Assembly (NCBI GenBank): GCA_964517135.1
Contig: CAZFBA010000017.1
Location: 1-64,000 of the forward strand
Length of the DNA: 64,000 nt
Direction of reading: 5' to 3'
Source of the DNA: CAZFBA01 sp964517135
GTDB taxonomy: Bacteria > Cyanobacteriota > Vampirovibrionia > JBFMGH01
Shown here: positions 36,041-44,796 of the stretch, in pieces
How the letters are laid out: each line of letters opens with the position of its first letter
Numbering within the stretch: position 1 is the stretch's first letter
Program-made: the position numbers and the translations under genes
The notes under the pieces: model-generated
Told to the model about the DNA's origin: nothing
Database searches by the model: none
What the model saw: the letters and a program-made list of their open reading frames with translations, nothing else

Positions 36041-37261
36041 TGTCTCTCTACGTCTAAAATTTCTGTCAATTGCCGATAAATGAAGTATAGCACAATCTGT
36101 ACAGGGTAAAATAAAAATATAGTGCTAATGTTAAGAAATTAATATGTAAAGAGCTATTATAGCTGGTTTTTGAGGAGTTATACATAAAAAATTGATGAAT
36201 AATCTTAGAATTTTTCGATTTTCAAAATTACATATTCTTAAAAGCTCTTTTAATAGGGGGTTAAACCCTATTAAAATTTTCAAAACTTATGATTTTAGAG
36301 ATTTTATATTAAGTTAGGTAAAAATACTTAGTCATATCGTGGGAAACTATTAGAAATTTTGCCTCAAAAAAATTTTTTATATATACAGGATAGGGGTGAT
36401 GTTCTTTACATTCACTAGAATTAACTGTTCAAGGAGAATTTTTTTAAGATATTGCTTGTTTAAAAGTCTTAATATTGCGCATTTTGCTTGCGTTATCTTT
36501 CTATAGAGAATAACTTATCTCTTATACCTTACAATGAGATTAGATCCTTTTTTTCCTAAATCTTTTTTATTATTATCTCTTAATATGGAACGACTAAACT
36601 GCTCGGATAGATTTAAATAACTGTTACCTTCAGGGGTAACATTTTTTTGCTTATGGGCCTGAGTGTATTTTAAAGTTTTGAAATCGTTAAAATGTTTTAT
36701 GATATAGGTTTTGACAGTACTATTTATTGTTACAATTGTAACCGCCTGCAAGTAATTTCTAAAAACCTTTCCATTGGTACCTTTAAGCTGTTAGTAGAAA
36801 TAATTTTGTAAAGAAATTTTTAATATACTATCAACAATAATATAATGAGTGTTTTTATTTAAATAGATAACATATCTTACTTTCCTCACGAACTAACAAT
36901 TTCTGAGCTATACTAAGGGGTAGGTTCGGTACTCTCGCTATTTGCAGCTAAATGAATTATTTCTAACAGGTATATTATTAAGCAAACAGGTTAAATGTCT
37001 GATGCTGTGTTCTACCTATTGGTATACAGAGCTAGTAATATCGCTTACATTGAGTCACAGACTTTCATCATCATAGTTTTTTTGTTTAAAATATCAATAA
37101 ATTACGTTTATGCTGGTATGGTTCAGTGTAAATAGTCTGTTTGTTGGTATTAGGCAGTATGACATATCTCTTTATGACAATCATCTAAATTATTTAACGG
37201 TAGTGATAATAATGTTCCACAGGGGCAGAAGTTCGTATGAAAATCTGGAAGGTGTCTTTCA
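36041..37261. other. Long AT-rich gap with a degenerate repeat A
   Basis: 1.2 kb with no convincing gene. A degenerate family A fragment lies at about 36205-36300 (AATTTTTCGATTTTCAAAA and a reverse arm TTTTCAAAAC). Between its arms is a perfect 11-bp stem, TTTTAATAGGG / CCCTATTAAAA (36248-36276). A weak minus-strand ORF (36515-36751) is listed separately. The 3' end carries GGAAGGTG before the TTG start of the next gene. Confidence 0.4.
36515..36751 (-). CDS. Doubtful 78-residue ORF
   Basis: Starts at TTG with only a distant AAAGG. The product is Lys/Asn-rich, hydrophilic and without a recognisable motif. Codon use is not distinctive in such AT-rich sequence. It is listed because it fills part of an otherwise empty gap; it may not be real. 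Confidence 0.2.
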   Translation of the reverse strand: MQAVTIVTINSTVKTYIIKHFNDFKTLKYTQAHKQKNVTPEGNSYLNLSEQFSRSILRDNNKKDLGKKGSNLIVRYKR

Positions 37262-40200
37262 TTGAAATCACAAATTAATTTAAAGCAAAGGGACATTAAT
37301 AACCCTTCAGTATCTGCTATTCCAAAATATCCACAGCTAATAGAAGCTGCGACAAGATATTTTAAGGGTAATAATGTGTCAAGAAAGTCTGTAAATAACA
37401 GCCTTTTAGATTCTTATGCTGCTTTGGAATCTGCTATTAATATTAAAAATATTTCCGAAACAATGGGATTTACGCATTCACTGGATTCTGAGATTATGAG
37501 AGAAAAATCCACTTTAAACAAAACTAATAAACAGACAATAATCACAAATAACCCTTTAAATAATCTCTTTCAGACATCAGAACTCAGGCTTAACCAGTCA
37601 TCATTTGATAATTCGACAAAACATCTTTTAGATGAATCATTAAAGAATATTCAGGAAACAAAACCTAAATTTAAAAACCTTTTCGAGACAAATGAACCGC
37701 TTAAGCCTGCAAATATAAACGATAAACAGTCATTATACCATAATGATGAAAATTATAGTACACTCAAAAGTCTTACTGCTCAAAAGTTTATAGCTATTAA
37801 ACATCAGCAATTATTAACCAGGTTTAATGAAGAAATATCAGCAGGGGTTAAAAGTCCTGATGACATAATGAATGTCTATTCAAAATATACAGGAGAGTAT
37901 TTAAAAGCTAATAGCAACAATGAGTCTTTTATCGATGCTCCAGAAAAGTCTATTATGACTCAACCACCCCAAAAAAGCTTTCAGGGTGCATTCATAGAAG
38001 CTTCAGACACTCTTCTTTTACTTAAAAATAGTCAGTATATCAATAAAGAACCAGATCTTAATGCTTTATCAGGGCAATCTATTGAGATGTCAGGTGCTAT
38101 AAATCAAGATTTATACTTTAAAAAAGAGTTTCTAACACATGTTAAGTCAGAAATCTCTGAAAATAATTCAGAGTTATTCTCTTTAAATAAAGATAAACAC
38201 AGGAAGACAGATCTGTCTGATAGCTTAAAACTACCAGAAAAAGATTCTTCTAACCTTATGCTACAGGTATTTACCTCTCAGATAAGGCCTGAATCGATGA
38301 CAAAAGAAGAAATTCTTGATATATTCCAGAAATTTACCAGAGAAATCTCTATCAATGACCATAACAGCTGGAATAAATTTTATGAAATATTAAACAATAA
38401 TATTGAAAACTCTTTTCAACCTGACAATACTCTTGATATAGCTCATAGGAACCTGTTGATAAATTTTGAACAGGCAATATTGCCGAAAACAATGACCAGA
38501 GAAGAAATAATGGATCTGTTTCTCAGGTATTCAAGAGAGGTCTCTAATAGCTATCCTGAGGCCTGGAAACAGTTAAACCAGCTTTTAATTGACAAGCTGC
38601 CAGGTGCTTTTAGCCCTGATAATACTATAGATGAAGCTCATAAAAATCTTCTTATTAACTTTGATCAGGCTATAGCTCCTGATAGCATGACAAAAGAAGA
38701 AATCATGCATATGTATATCCAGTTTGCACGTGATATTTCTAATAGTTACCCCGAAGCCTGGAAATTGCTTGATTTACAGCTTCAAAATGAACTTCCTTAT
38801 GCTTTTGAGCCTGATACTACAATGGATCATGATACCAGAGAGCTAATTAGTCAATTTAAAACCTTGATAGACTCTCAATACTTGAATAGCAGTCAGCTAA
38901 ATACTATTTTTGCAGACTATCTTGTTCAGGTTCCGCTAAGATTTACTGAAGCAAAGAAAATACTTGAGCTTGATACGCTGAACAAGTTAAATCAATCTGA
39001 GCACAAAGATAAGCAGGAGAATTATGATAAAATTCAATCAAGAATACTGAAAAAAGAACATCAACAGATAACTGATAATGCTAAATTGCTTAATGATCAG
39101 GCACGTAAACTGGGTGATGAAATAAAACTTGAAACGAATAGAGATCAGATAGGAGAGAAAGAACGCCAGATAAAAGGCATACAGGAAGATAAGAAATCGC
39201 TAGATGCTCTTTACAGAAGTTCTATAGTTAATATTAACGGAAATCACAATGCTACACAAAGTATTATGGATGATTATATTCACGAATTAAGTTTGTCTTT
39301 TGATAAAAAAGATACAAAAGAGCTTTTTGACTTTGAATCTGAAGAGCTTACCGACTGGGATATGCTAAGAACCCTTAGAAGAGAAGACCTTCTGGATAAT
39401 CTTAATGAGCTTCCAAAAGAAAAACTGGTTGAACATCTTTATGTTGTTCCCAAGTTTACATTAAAAAGGGTGCTTACACAGCTTCCTGAAGAAGATATGT
39501 GCCGTGTTCTCTTTAATGCAAGATATCCTGAGGCCCTGTTAAGGGCTATGCCCAGGAAAAAAGCTATTGAACTTTTGCCTGCACCCCATGAAATGCTGCC
39601 TATATTGATGAACTTCAAAGAAATTAATGGCTTTAAGACGGGTTGTGACCTTATAGAAGAAGTAGTAACAAAAGGTATGAATGTTGAAGGCGAGCAAAAT
39701 TCAACAAGAACAGAAGAAGAGTTATTACCATATATGCTGGAACAGCTAACAGGGAAAACTCCTCGGAATTCTGATGCCATACACCCTGTTCAGGGAAAGA
39801 TAAACCCGGTAGAAAAAGAAATTAAGCATGTTCAGCAAAAACAAACGGAACAGGTCATAAATATTGAAATGACAGCTAATGCGTTAAATAACAACGATGA
39901 TAAGAACCAGTTAGACTATAAATATCAACTACCTGAGTCGCTTCAGTCTTTTGAACTAATGCAACTGGCCTTAAATAAAATTGATCAGCTTAGTAAAACT
40001 GAAAGAAAAGAGACTCTGGCTGCTAAAAGGGGTGATCCTGTTAATATTGTTCTGTTTCTTGAAGAAATGAAAAAGGTAAAAGATATGCCCGGAGCAAAAT
40101 CTGCTGTGAGTGTACTGTCAAATACAGAGGCTAATAGCGTTATGAGGGCTACTCTGCCGATTCTGGAAACCAAACATCTTGTGAAAATTGCTCAGGCCTT

Positions 40201-40435
40201 CAGAGGTGATAGCAAAGAACTGGTAAAAGAAATGCCCGGATACGTTATTACCGGCCTTATTAAAGATTTACCTAAATATCATATGCAGCAGGGGTTTAAA
40301 TTGCTTGATAAAGACCTGATTATTGGCATGTTTAAAACTCTGCCAACTCAAACAATTGCAAAAGTTAGCTCTGACCTTCTTGATCGGAATAATGTAAAAG
40401 ATATTGCTTATAAAAAGAAATTTAGTGGAACATAA
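37262..40435 (+). CDS. Very large helical-repeat protein (1057 aa), unknown function
   Basis: Starts at TTG with GGAAGGTG 7 bases upstream. There is no signal or TM. Residues 1-330 are Asn/Ser/Lys-rich and look weakly folded. Three tandem units of about 64 residues follow (about 332-398, 399-462, 463-526), each with (M)T(K/R)EEI...F..(F/Y)(S/T)RE(I/V)SNSYPEAWK and then (F)xPDNT. A coiled-coil stretch covers about 575-650. The C-terminal half (about 690-800 and 890-1050) has short helical repeats punctuated by LP, as in LNELPKEKLVEHLYVVPK, resembling MgtE-N-type superhelices. It is a single gene followed by a strong terminator. I do not recognise the family. Confidence 0.7.
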   Translation: MKSQINLKQRDINNPSVSAIPKYPQLIEAATRYFKGNNVSRKSVNNSLLDSYAALESAINIKNISETMGFTHSLDSEIMREKSTLNKTNKQTIITNNPLNNLFQTSELRLNQSSFDNSTKHLLDESLKNIQETKPKFKNLFETNEPLKPANINDKQSLYHNDENYSTLKSLTAQKFIAIKHQQLLTRFNEEISAGVKSPDDIMNVYSKYTGEYLKANSNNESFIDAPEKSIMTQPPQKSFQGAFIEASDTLLLLKNSQYINKEPDLNALSGQSIEMSGAINQDLYFKKEFLTHVKSEISENNSELFSLNKDKHRKTDLSDSLKLPEKDSSNLMLQVFTSQIRPESMTKEEILDIFQKFTREISINDHNSWNKFYEILNNNIENSFQPDNTLDIAHRNLLINFEQAILPKTMTREEIMDLFLRYSREVSNSYPEAWKQLNQLLIDKLPGAFSPDNTIDEAHKNLLINFDQAIAPDSMTKEEIMHMYIQFARDISNSYPEAWKLLDLQLQNELPYAFEPDTTMDHDTRELISQFKTLIDSQYLNSSQLNTIFADYLVQVPLRFTEAKKILELDTLNKLNQSEHKDKQENYDKIQSRILKKEHQQITDNAKLLNDQARKLGDEIKLETNRDQIGEKERQIKGIQEDKKSLDALYRSSIVNINGNHNATQSIMDDYIHELSLSFDKKDTKELFDFESEELTDWDMLRTLRREDLLDNLNELPKEKLVEHLYVVPKFTLKRVLTQLPEEDMCRVLFNARYPEALLRAMPRKKAIELLPAPHEMLPILMNFKEINGFKTGCDLIEEVVTKGMNVEGEQNSTRTEEELLPYMLEQLTGKTPRNSDAIHPVQGKINPVEKEIKHVQQKQTEQVINIEMTANALNNNDDKNQLDYKYQLPESLQSFELMQLALNKIDQLSKTERKETLAAKRGDPVNIVLFLEEMKKVKDMPGAKSAVSVLSNTEANSVMRATLPILETKHLVKIAQAFRGDSKELVKEMPGYVITGLIKDLPKYHMQQGFKLLDKDLIIGMFKTLPTQTIAKVSSDLLDRNNVKDIAYKKKFSGT

Positions 40436-40470
40436 AGCTTACTATGAACACACGCAGGAAAAACGGGTAA

Positions 40471-40506
40471 CAGGGCGACGGCTGAAAATAGCCGTCGCAG
40501 GGTTTT
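40471..40506 (+). terminator. Terminator of the 1057-residue gene
   Basis: GCGACGGCT (40475-40483) and AGCCGTCGC (40490-40498) form a perfect 9-bp GC-rich stem with loop GAAAAT, followed by AGGGTTTT, 40 bases after the stop. Confidence 0.75.
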
Positions 40507-40535
40507 AAAAAGACTCCAAATACTTATTAAAAAAT

Positions 40536-40925
40536 CCGTACATAACTTAAAAATTTTTCGATTTTCAAAACCCAAATCCCACCCACCCTAAAGGAAGGCA
40601 TGGGGTCTCACTCCCAGGCTGCGCCTGCTCGTTCAACCCATATCTTGACTTTTAAAATTTTTGAAAATCGAAAACAAAAAATCTATCACTGGTGTCCGGT
40701 AAAAGATTTTATTTAGATGTATAAAACCTGTCATAATATCTGTTTTGGATTAGAAAATTTTACAGGAATTTAAATTAAAGAAACTGGCAAAAATTATTAA
40801 ACAGGGTTCAGCGAAGAGATAGGTCGGGTTTGGTTTTTGGGTCTACTGGCCCAAAAACCAAACCCTCAGAAAAAATTTAACCGGACAGTAATGAAAATCT
40901 ATTGTTATAGTTATGTATTAGTCTT
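40536..40925. repeat. Repeat family A, copy 2, split by a nested element
   Basis: The arms ACATAACTTAAAAATTTTTC (from 40540) and TTTTTGAAAATCGAAAAC (from about 40659) match copies 1 and 3. The 3' end, ATTGTTATAGTTATGTATTA, resumes only after 40902. The intervening sequence is a separate inserted element (40687-40893). Without it this copy would be about 183 bp, the same size as copy 3. Confidence 0.8.
40687..40893. mobile_element. 207-bp MITE-like element with 9-bp target duplication
   Basis: The ends are inverted repeats: CACTGGTGTCCGGTAAAA at the left and, read inward from the right, CATTACTGTCCGGTTAAA. They are flanked on both sides by AAAATCTAT (40678-40686 and 40894-40902), a perfect 9-bp target-site duplication inside repeat A. 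Internally GGGTTTGGTTTTTGGG (40826-40841) pairs perfectly with CCCAAAAACCAAACCC (40850-40865). No ORF is present, so it would need a transposase in trans. Confidence 0.85.
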
Positions 40926-40934
40926 ATTAAAGGC

Positions 40935-42470
40935 TTAATCTGATTCTTCAGGGAGTTTTGTAAACTCTATGTAGTCATCGCCAAATTGTGGTACCAGCGG
41001 CATAGAGAGAGAATAGATTTCTCCATCTTTATTCATGTTAAAAACAGTTTTCATTGCAGGCTCTTCAGTATCTTCAGGATTGTAAGCCTCAAATACATCG
41101 TAATGATAATGCCTGAAAGCAAATGTATCCTTATTATATTTGCCCTTAAGGATATTACCATCAAGTGTAACTTCTAATATACCGTACCCGGGATCGGTAT
41201 ATTTACCTGTATATTCAATCAGGGTATGTGAAGGCCTGGTTTTTGGAACACGTTTTTCTTTTGAGAGTTCTTTTTGCTTTATATAATAGTCTTCAGCTTT
41301 TTTGATATCTTCAAGAAAGCGGTTGCTCCAGTCAATGGGGTCAAGCCCCAGAAGGCGATCATATGCATTATAAGCCAGAGGGCCTGCTGCTTCTGATGCT
41401 CTATTGGTCAGTATTACTATACCTGTTTTTTCATCAGGCATAAAAGATGCATGAGTTCTGAAACCATCTATTTCACCCTCATGAACGATAATATTATATC
41501 CTCTATAACTTGTTATTCCCCAGCCAGGTGCATAAAATGTATAGAAAAACTCTTTATAGACAACAGGATCCGGTCTGACTATTGCCGGAAAATGAATCTG
41601 ATAAAGTGTTACAGGTGATAAAACTTGTTTACCTTGAAACTCTCCTTTATTAATGTTAAAGATAAGCCAGTCAGACATATCAAGAACATTAGAATACATG
41701 CAGCCTGCCGGGCCTATATTTTCAAGATCATTAAAAGGTATTTGCTTAATTTTGTTGTTTTTATACTCATATGGAAGAGAGAAATCTTTCTGTTGTTGAA
41801 GTTCGTCAAGTAAGAATCCGGTATTTTGCATATTGAGAGGGTTGAGAATTTTTTCTCTGATGCAATCATCCCATTTAATGCCGGAAAGTTCTTCAATAAC
41901 TTTGCCGGCGATGATATATAGCATATTATTATATTGCCAGCAGCGCCCTGGAGCATGATTTAGCTTTAAATATGGTATTCTATTTATGATTTCATCTTTT
42001 GAGAGGCCAGATTTAAACCATACTGCGTCGTGGCCGGGTAATCCGCTGGAGTGTATCAGGAGATCCTTAACAGTTACGTGTGTTGTAGCGTAGTTGTCAG
42101 CAAGTCTGAAGCCTGGCAGGTGTTTTATAACGGGATCATCCCACTGAAGGTGCCCTTCTTCAACCAGAGCTCCTGCAGCAGTTGCGGTAAAAGCTTTCGT
42201 TAAAGAAGCAATAGGAAAAAGAGTTTCTTTATTAACCGGGAGGCTCTCATTGACATTACGTAACCCAAAACCCTTAGCATAAATAACCTTATCTTCTTTA
42301 ACTATTGCTATGGCTGCTCCTGGTATGTGCCAGTCTTGCAAGACTTTTTCAACATATTCATTGTAATCTTTCAGTATATCAGTCTTTTCTCTTGTCATAG
42401 ATTCTGCTTTTACCCCCATACAAAATATAATAGACATTAAAAAAATCAAAAAGGCTAATTTTGCTGGCAT
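40935..42470 (-). CDS. Secreted serine hydrolase, beta-lactamase (class C/PBP4*) fold
   Basis: 511 residues with a signal peptide (1-23, ending VKA). The class C / esterase catalytic motifs are all present: SxxK as S89-L-T-K92 in FPIASLTKAF, YxN as Y180-N-N182, and the HxG-type motif in IIVHEGEIDGF (about 330). The C-terminal about 100 residues, with LIEYTGKYTDPGYGILEV, match the DUF3471-like beta domain often attached to such enzymes. These proteins act as D-Ala-D-Ala carboxypeptidases, D-aminopeptidases or esterases rather than true beta-lactamases, and here the role is unknown. The gene is monocistronic and periplasmic. Confidence 0.88.
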   Translation of the reverse strand: MPAKLAFLIFLMSIIFCMGVKAESMTREKTDILKDYNEYVEKVLQDWHIPGAAIAIVKEDKVIYAKGFGLRNVNESLPVNKETLFPIASLTKAFTATAAGALVEEGHLQWDDPVIKHLPGFRLADNYATTHVTVKDLLIHSSGLPGHDAVWFKSGLSKDEIINRIPYLKLNHAPGRCWQYNNMLYIIAGKVIEELSGIKWDDCIREKILNPLNMQNTGFLLDELQQQKDFSLPYEYKNNKIKQIPFNDLENIGPAGCMYSNVLDMSDWLIFNINKGEFQGKQVLSPVTLYQIHFPAIVRPDPVVYKEFFYTFYAPGWGITSYRGYNIIVHEGEIDGFRTHASFMPDEKTGIVILTNRASEAAGPLAYNAYDRLLGLDPIDWSNRFLEDIKKAEDYYIKQKELSKEKRVPKTRPSHTLIEYTGKYTDPGYGILEVTLDGNILKGKYNKDTFAFRHYHYDVFEAYNPEDTEEPAMKTVFNMNKDGEIYSLSMPLVPQFGDDYIEFTKLPEESD

Positions 42471-42993
42471 TATTTATACCTCATTATCTGATAGAGTTTT
42501 ATACATAAATAAATTAACATAAAAACCCCTGTGTATTATTAATAAGTGTAGATCTTAATCTCTCTCCGGGAGGAGAAATTGAAGGATCATTATAATTCAT
42601 GCATTTGCTATTAAAAACTTTTGGTTTAATATAATGCTAAAAGTCTTTTTAAGTATAGTGAATGGTTAATTCAATAGTGTTATTACCAGCAAACAATACA
42701 TGATGAGACTCCAGATTATTCATACAAATTATTGGCCAACATTTAATTATAATATCTAAATGTAGAGTTTATTACTTAACAAACGTTACTTTTACTTGAA
42801 ATCTCATTTTTGCCCAAAAGCCCGGCTGTCAGTGGCATATAGCTAACTAAAAAATCTATTTAATGGTGAAAAATAACTAATTATAGTAAAAACATGGCAA
42901 TTTCTTGTTGTTTTTTGTTTTTTTTAAAATAGGAGACATTCTCTTAAGTGGGACTAAATTTCGAATTACGGAATACTCGGAGGTATATAGTAG
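42471..42993. other. Intergenic region before the CHAP-domain gene
   Basis: 523 bases between divergently oriented genes. I see no ORF with a plausible start and no strong promoter. CGGAGG (42977-42982) about 11 bases before the ATG at 42994 is the likely ribosome site. A GGGAGGAG stretch near 42567 is not followed by a usable start. Confidence 0.4.
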
Positions 42994-44091
42994 ATGGTAT
43001 CATTAGGTTTTGGGTGGAACTATAATTTTCAACTTCCACAGAATAGTTACTCTAATGGTTTTACCGGTTCTTATTCACAGAATAGCGGCAGCTATCTTAC
43101 CGGTCAGGGCAACCCGCTGGATGCATTAACTTCAGCGCTTTCGGTTATTAATGGCGGTAATTACGGTAATCCTTACGGGCTTGATTTTGGCAATCAGGGT
43201 TATAATTCACCATTACAGTATCAACCTCAAGTACCTTTCGGTTCACCATTTTCAATGCCTGGTAATCAGGCAGCACCATACCAGATGCAAAATGATCCGC
43301 TGGCAGCCAATAAAATGCTCGGAGCTCATCTGGAAAATATCGGACGAGACCTGCAAGATGACGGCATCATTAACAACAGTCATCTGCAACAACAACAGCA
43401 ACAGCAACAAATGAACCCTATGCAGCAAATGATGCAAATGATGATGCAGATGATGATGCAAATAATGATGATGATTATGCAAATGCTCGGGATGAATCCA
43501 CAGCAGGCACAGCAAATGCATCAGCAATTACAACAGATGATGAGCAGTATGCCGGGTATGCAAAATATGAATCTTCCTGCACCCCCTCAGTATGCAAATA
43601 ATGGTGGTGCACATGCAACAGCCTCTGCTGGCCCTAATGGTGCTTCTGCTTCTGCCTCTGCTGGCAATAGTCATGCAGCAGCTTCTTCTAATGCTAATGC
43701 ACCTGCTTATCAACCACAGGGTAGTACTGCTAAAGGCAGACAAATAGCTGCAAATGCTGAAAGAACTGCCAGAGAACTTGGCACAACTGGCTGGTGTGCA
43801 AAAGGTGTTAGAATAGCCCTCGAAAGGTCAGGCATTCACGGTGTAGGCGCAGCTTCTGCTTATCAGGTAGCTGATAAACTTGCCAGAAATTCAAACTTCC
43901 AGGAAGTTAATGTTCAAAGAAATGACCTGAAAAATCTTCCTGCTGGTGCTGTTGTGGTCTGGGATAGGTGTCCGGGTCATAAGCACGGTCACATTTCAAT
44001 TGCACTCGGTGATGGACGTGAGGCCAGTGACCACATACAACAACAGATGACCAATTATGGCCCACGCTATAGAGTCTTTTTACCCAAGTAA
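42994..44091 (+). CDS. Q/M-rich low-complexity protein with a C-terminal CHAP/NlpC-like domain
   Basis: 365 residues in three parts. Residues 1-130 are Gly/Asn/Gln/Ser/Tyr-rich, prion-like and lack a normal signal peptide. Residues 131-192 are extremely Gln- and Met-rich, including runs of Gln and of Met. Residues 205-245 are Ala/Ser/Asn-rich. Residues about 247-365 resemble a CHAP amidase/endopeptidase domain: a Cys nucleophile in TGWCAKGVRIAL (C268) and a His in HKHGHISIALGD (H331 or H333). CHAP enzymes cut peptidoglycan peptide bonds. How it would leave the cell without a signal peptide is unclear. Confidence 0.7.
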   Translation: MVSLGFGWNYNFQLPQNSYSNGFTGSYSQNSGSYLTGQGNPLDALTSALSVINGGNYGNPYGLDFGNQGYNSPLQYQPQVPFGSPFSMPGNQAAPYQMQNDPLAANKMLGAHLENIGRDLQDDGIINNSHLQQQQQQQQMNPMQQMMQMMMQMMMQIMMMIMQMLGMNPQQAQQMHQQLQQMMSSMPGMQNMNLPAPPQYANNGGAHATASAGPNGASASASAGNSHAAASSNANAPAYQPQGSTAKGRQIAANAERTARELGTTGWCAKGVRIALERSGIHGVGAASAYQVADKLARNSNFQEVNVQRNDLKNLPAGAVVVWDRCPGHKHGHISIALGDGREASDHIQQQMTNYGPRYRVFLPK

Positions 44092-44119
44092 TTTAAACTG
44101 AGAAGTTTATAAATTGCAG

Positions 44120-44152
44120 AAGGCACCCTTTCCGGGTGTTTTCTGGTTTTGA
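44120..44152 (+). terminator. Terminator after the CHAP-domain gene
   Basis: CACCC (44124-44128) and GGGTG (44134-44138) form a 5-bp stem, extendable by two G-T pairs, followed by TTTTCTGGTTTT. It lies about 30 bases after the stop. Confidence 0.5.
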
Positions 44153-44279
44153 GCCTCTGAAAATATTTTCATAAAAGTAAGGTAAGACCGTTTTGCTTTA
44201 ATACATAATTTAGAGGAGGCAAAAAAACCTCCAGATAATTATAGTAAATATAGCGAAGGGGTTATTTTTCGGGGTACTT

Positions 44280-44456
44280 ATGAAAAAATACATTGAAGAT
44301 GAACTCAATGATGCCATGAATACTCTTGAAGTATTGATCAATTCAGAACATCAGGATCTTATAATGGGCGTTTTAAGCTCATATATAAGAAACAAGAAGG
44401 TCGATAAGGCCATGATGACTGAGGCATCTAGAATTACACAAGCACTATGTAAATAA
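44280..44456 (+). CDS. Small 58-residue helical protein
   Basis: An ATG-to-TAA ORF of 58 residues with GGGG about 4-8 bases upstream. It begins MKKYIEDELNDAMNTLEVLI and looks like two amphipathic helices (about 1-20 and 23-55) with one Cys near the end. No family is recognised. It lies between the CHAP-domain gene terminator and the pckA promoter, so it may be its own transcription unit. Confidence 0.45.
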   Translation: MKKYIEDELNDAMNTLEVLINSEHQDLIMGVLSSYIRNKKVDKAMMTEASRITQALCK

Positions 44457-44548
44457 AGGGAAGCCTGTTAAAGAAAACTGTTATAATAACCTGCTATTAT
44501 ATTGTCTTTAGCTGGTTATAGTTTTTATCTAAAAGGGGTTTCGTTTAA

Positions 44549-44580
44549 GTGTATAACTTAAAAAATTTTTAATGTTCAAA
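44549..44580 (+). repeat. Degenerate left arm of repeat A
   Basis: GTGTATAACTTAAAAAATTT followed by TTAATGTTCAAA resembles the left arm of family A (GTGCATAACTTAAAAATTTT, then CGATTTTCAAA). No right arm is seen, so this is a possible remnant only. Confidence 0.3.
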
Positions 44581-44691
44581 AAAGGCTCTAATTAGAATTT
44601 TACTGCACAAAAACAATCCTGATATTGTTGTTTTGCATCTTTGAAAAACTTAAAGTTTTGAAAATACTTTATTACAACTATTGGCTTAAAT

Positions 44692-44719
44692 TTGTTTTTA
44701 TGTAAATCTATAATATAAT
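44692..44719 (+). promoter_or_regulatory. Promoter of pckA
   Basis: TTGTTT (44692-44697), a 16-base spacer and a perfect TATAAT (44714-44719); a second overlapping TATAAT lies at 44709-44714. Transcription would start near 44726. Confidence 0.5.
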
Positions 44720-44796
44720 ATCTATAAGGTTACAGCATGAATGTAACAATTGATATTCTTGTTTTTAGACGTTCCCCCAAGGAGAAAAGAGCAAAG

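Noticed and set aside
37262..40435. Reading the repeats here as a CRISPR or tandem DNA repeat
   Set aside because: The repetition is at protein level, with units of about 192 bases that diverge in DNA; there are no spacers of constant length. No CRISPR array was found anywhere in the window.
40935..42470. A class C beta-lactamase resistance gene
   Set aside because: The SxxK and YxN motifs are present, but the HEG-type third motif and the C-terminal DUF3471-like domain indicate the wider esterase/carboxypeptidase group; resistance cannot be claimed.
43252..43527. Minus-strand His/Leu-rich ORF in the CHAP-domain gene
   Set aside because: It is the antisense of Met/Gln tracts (ATG/CAA read backwards give His and Leu codons), not a metal-binding protein.
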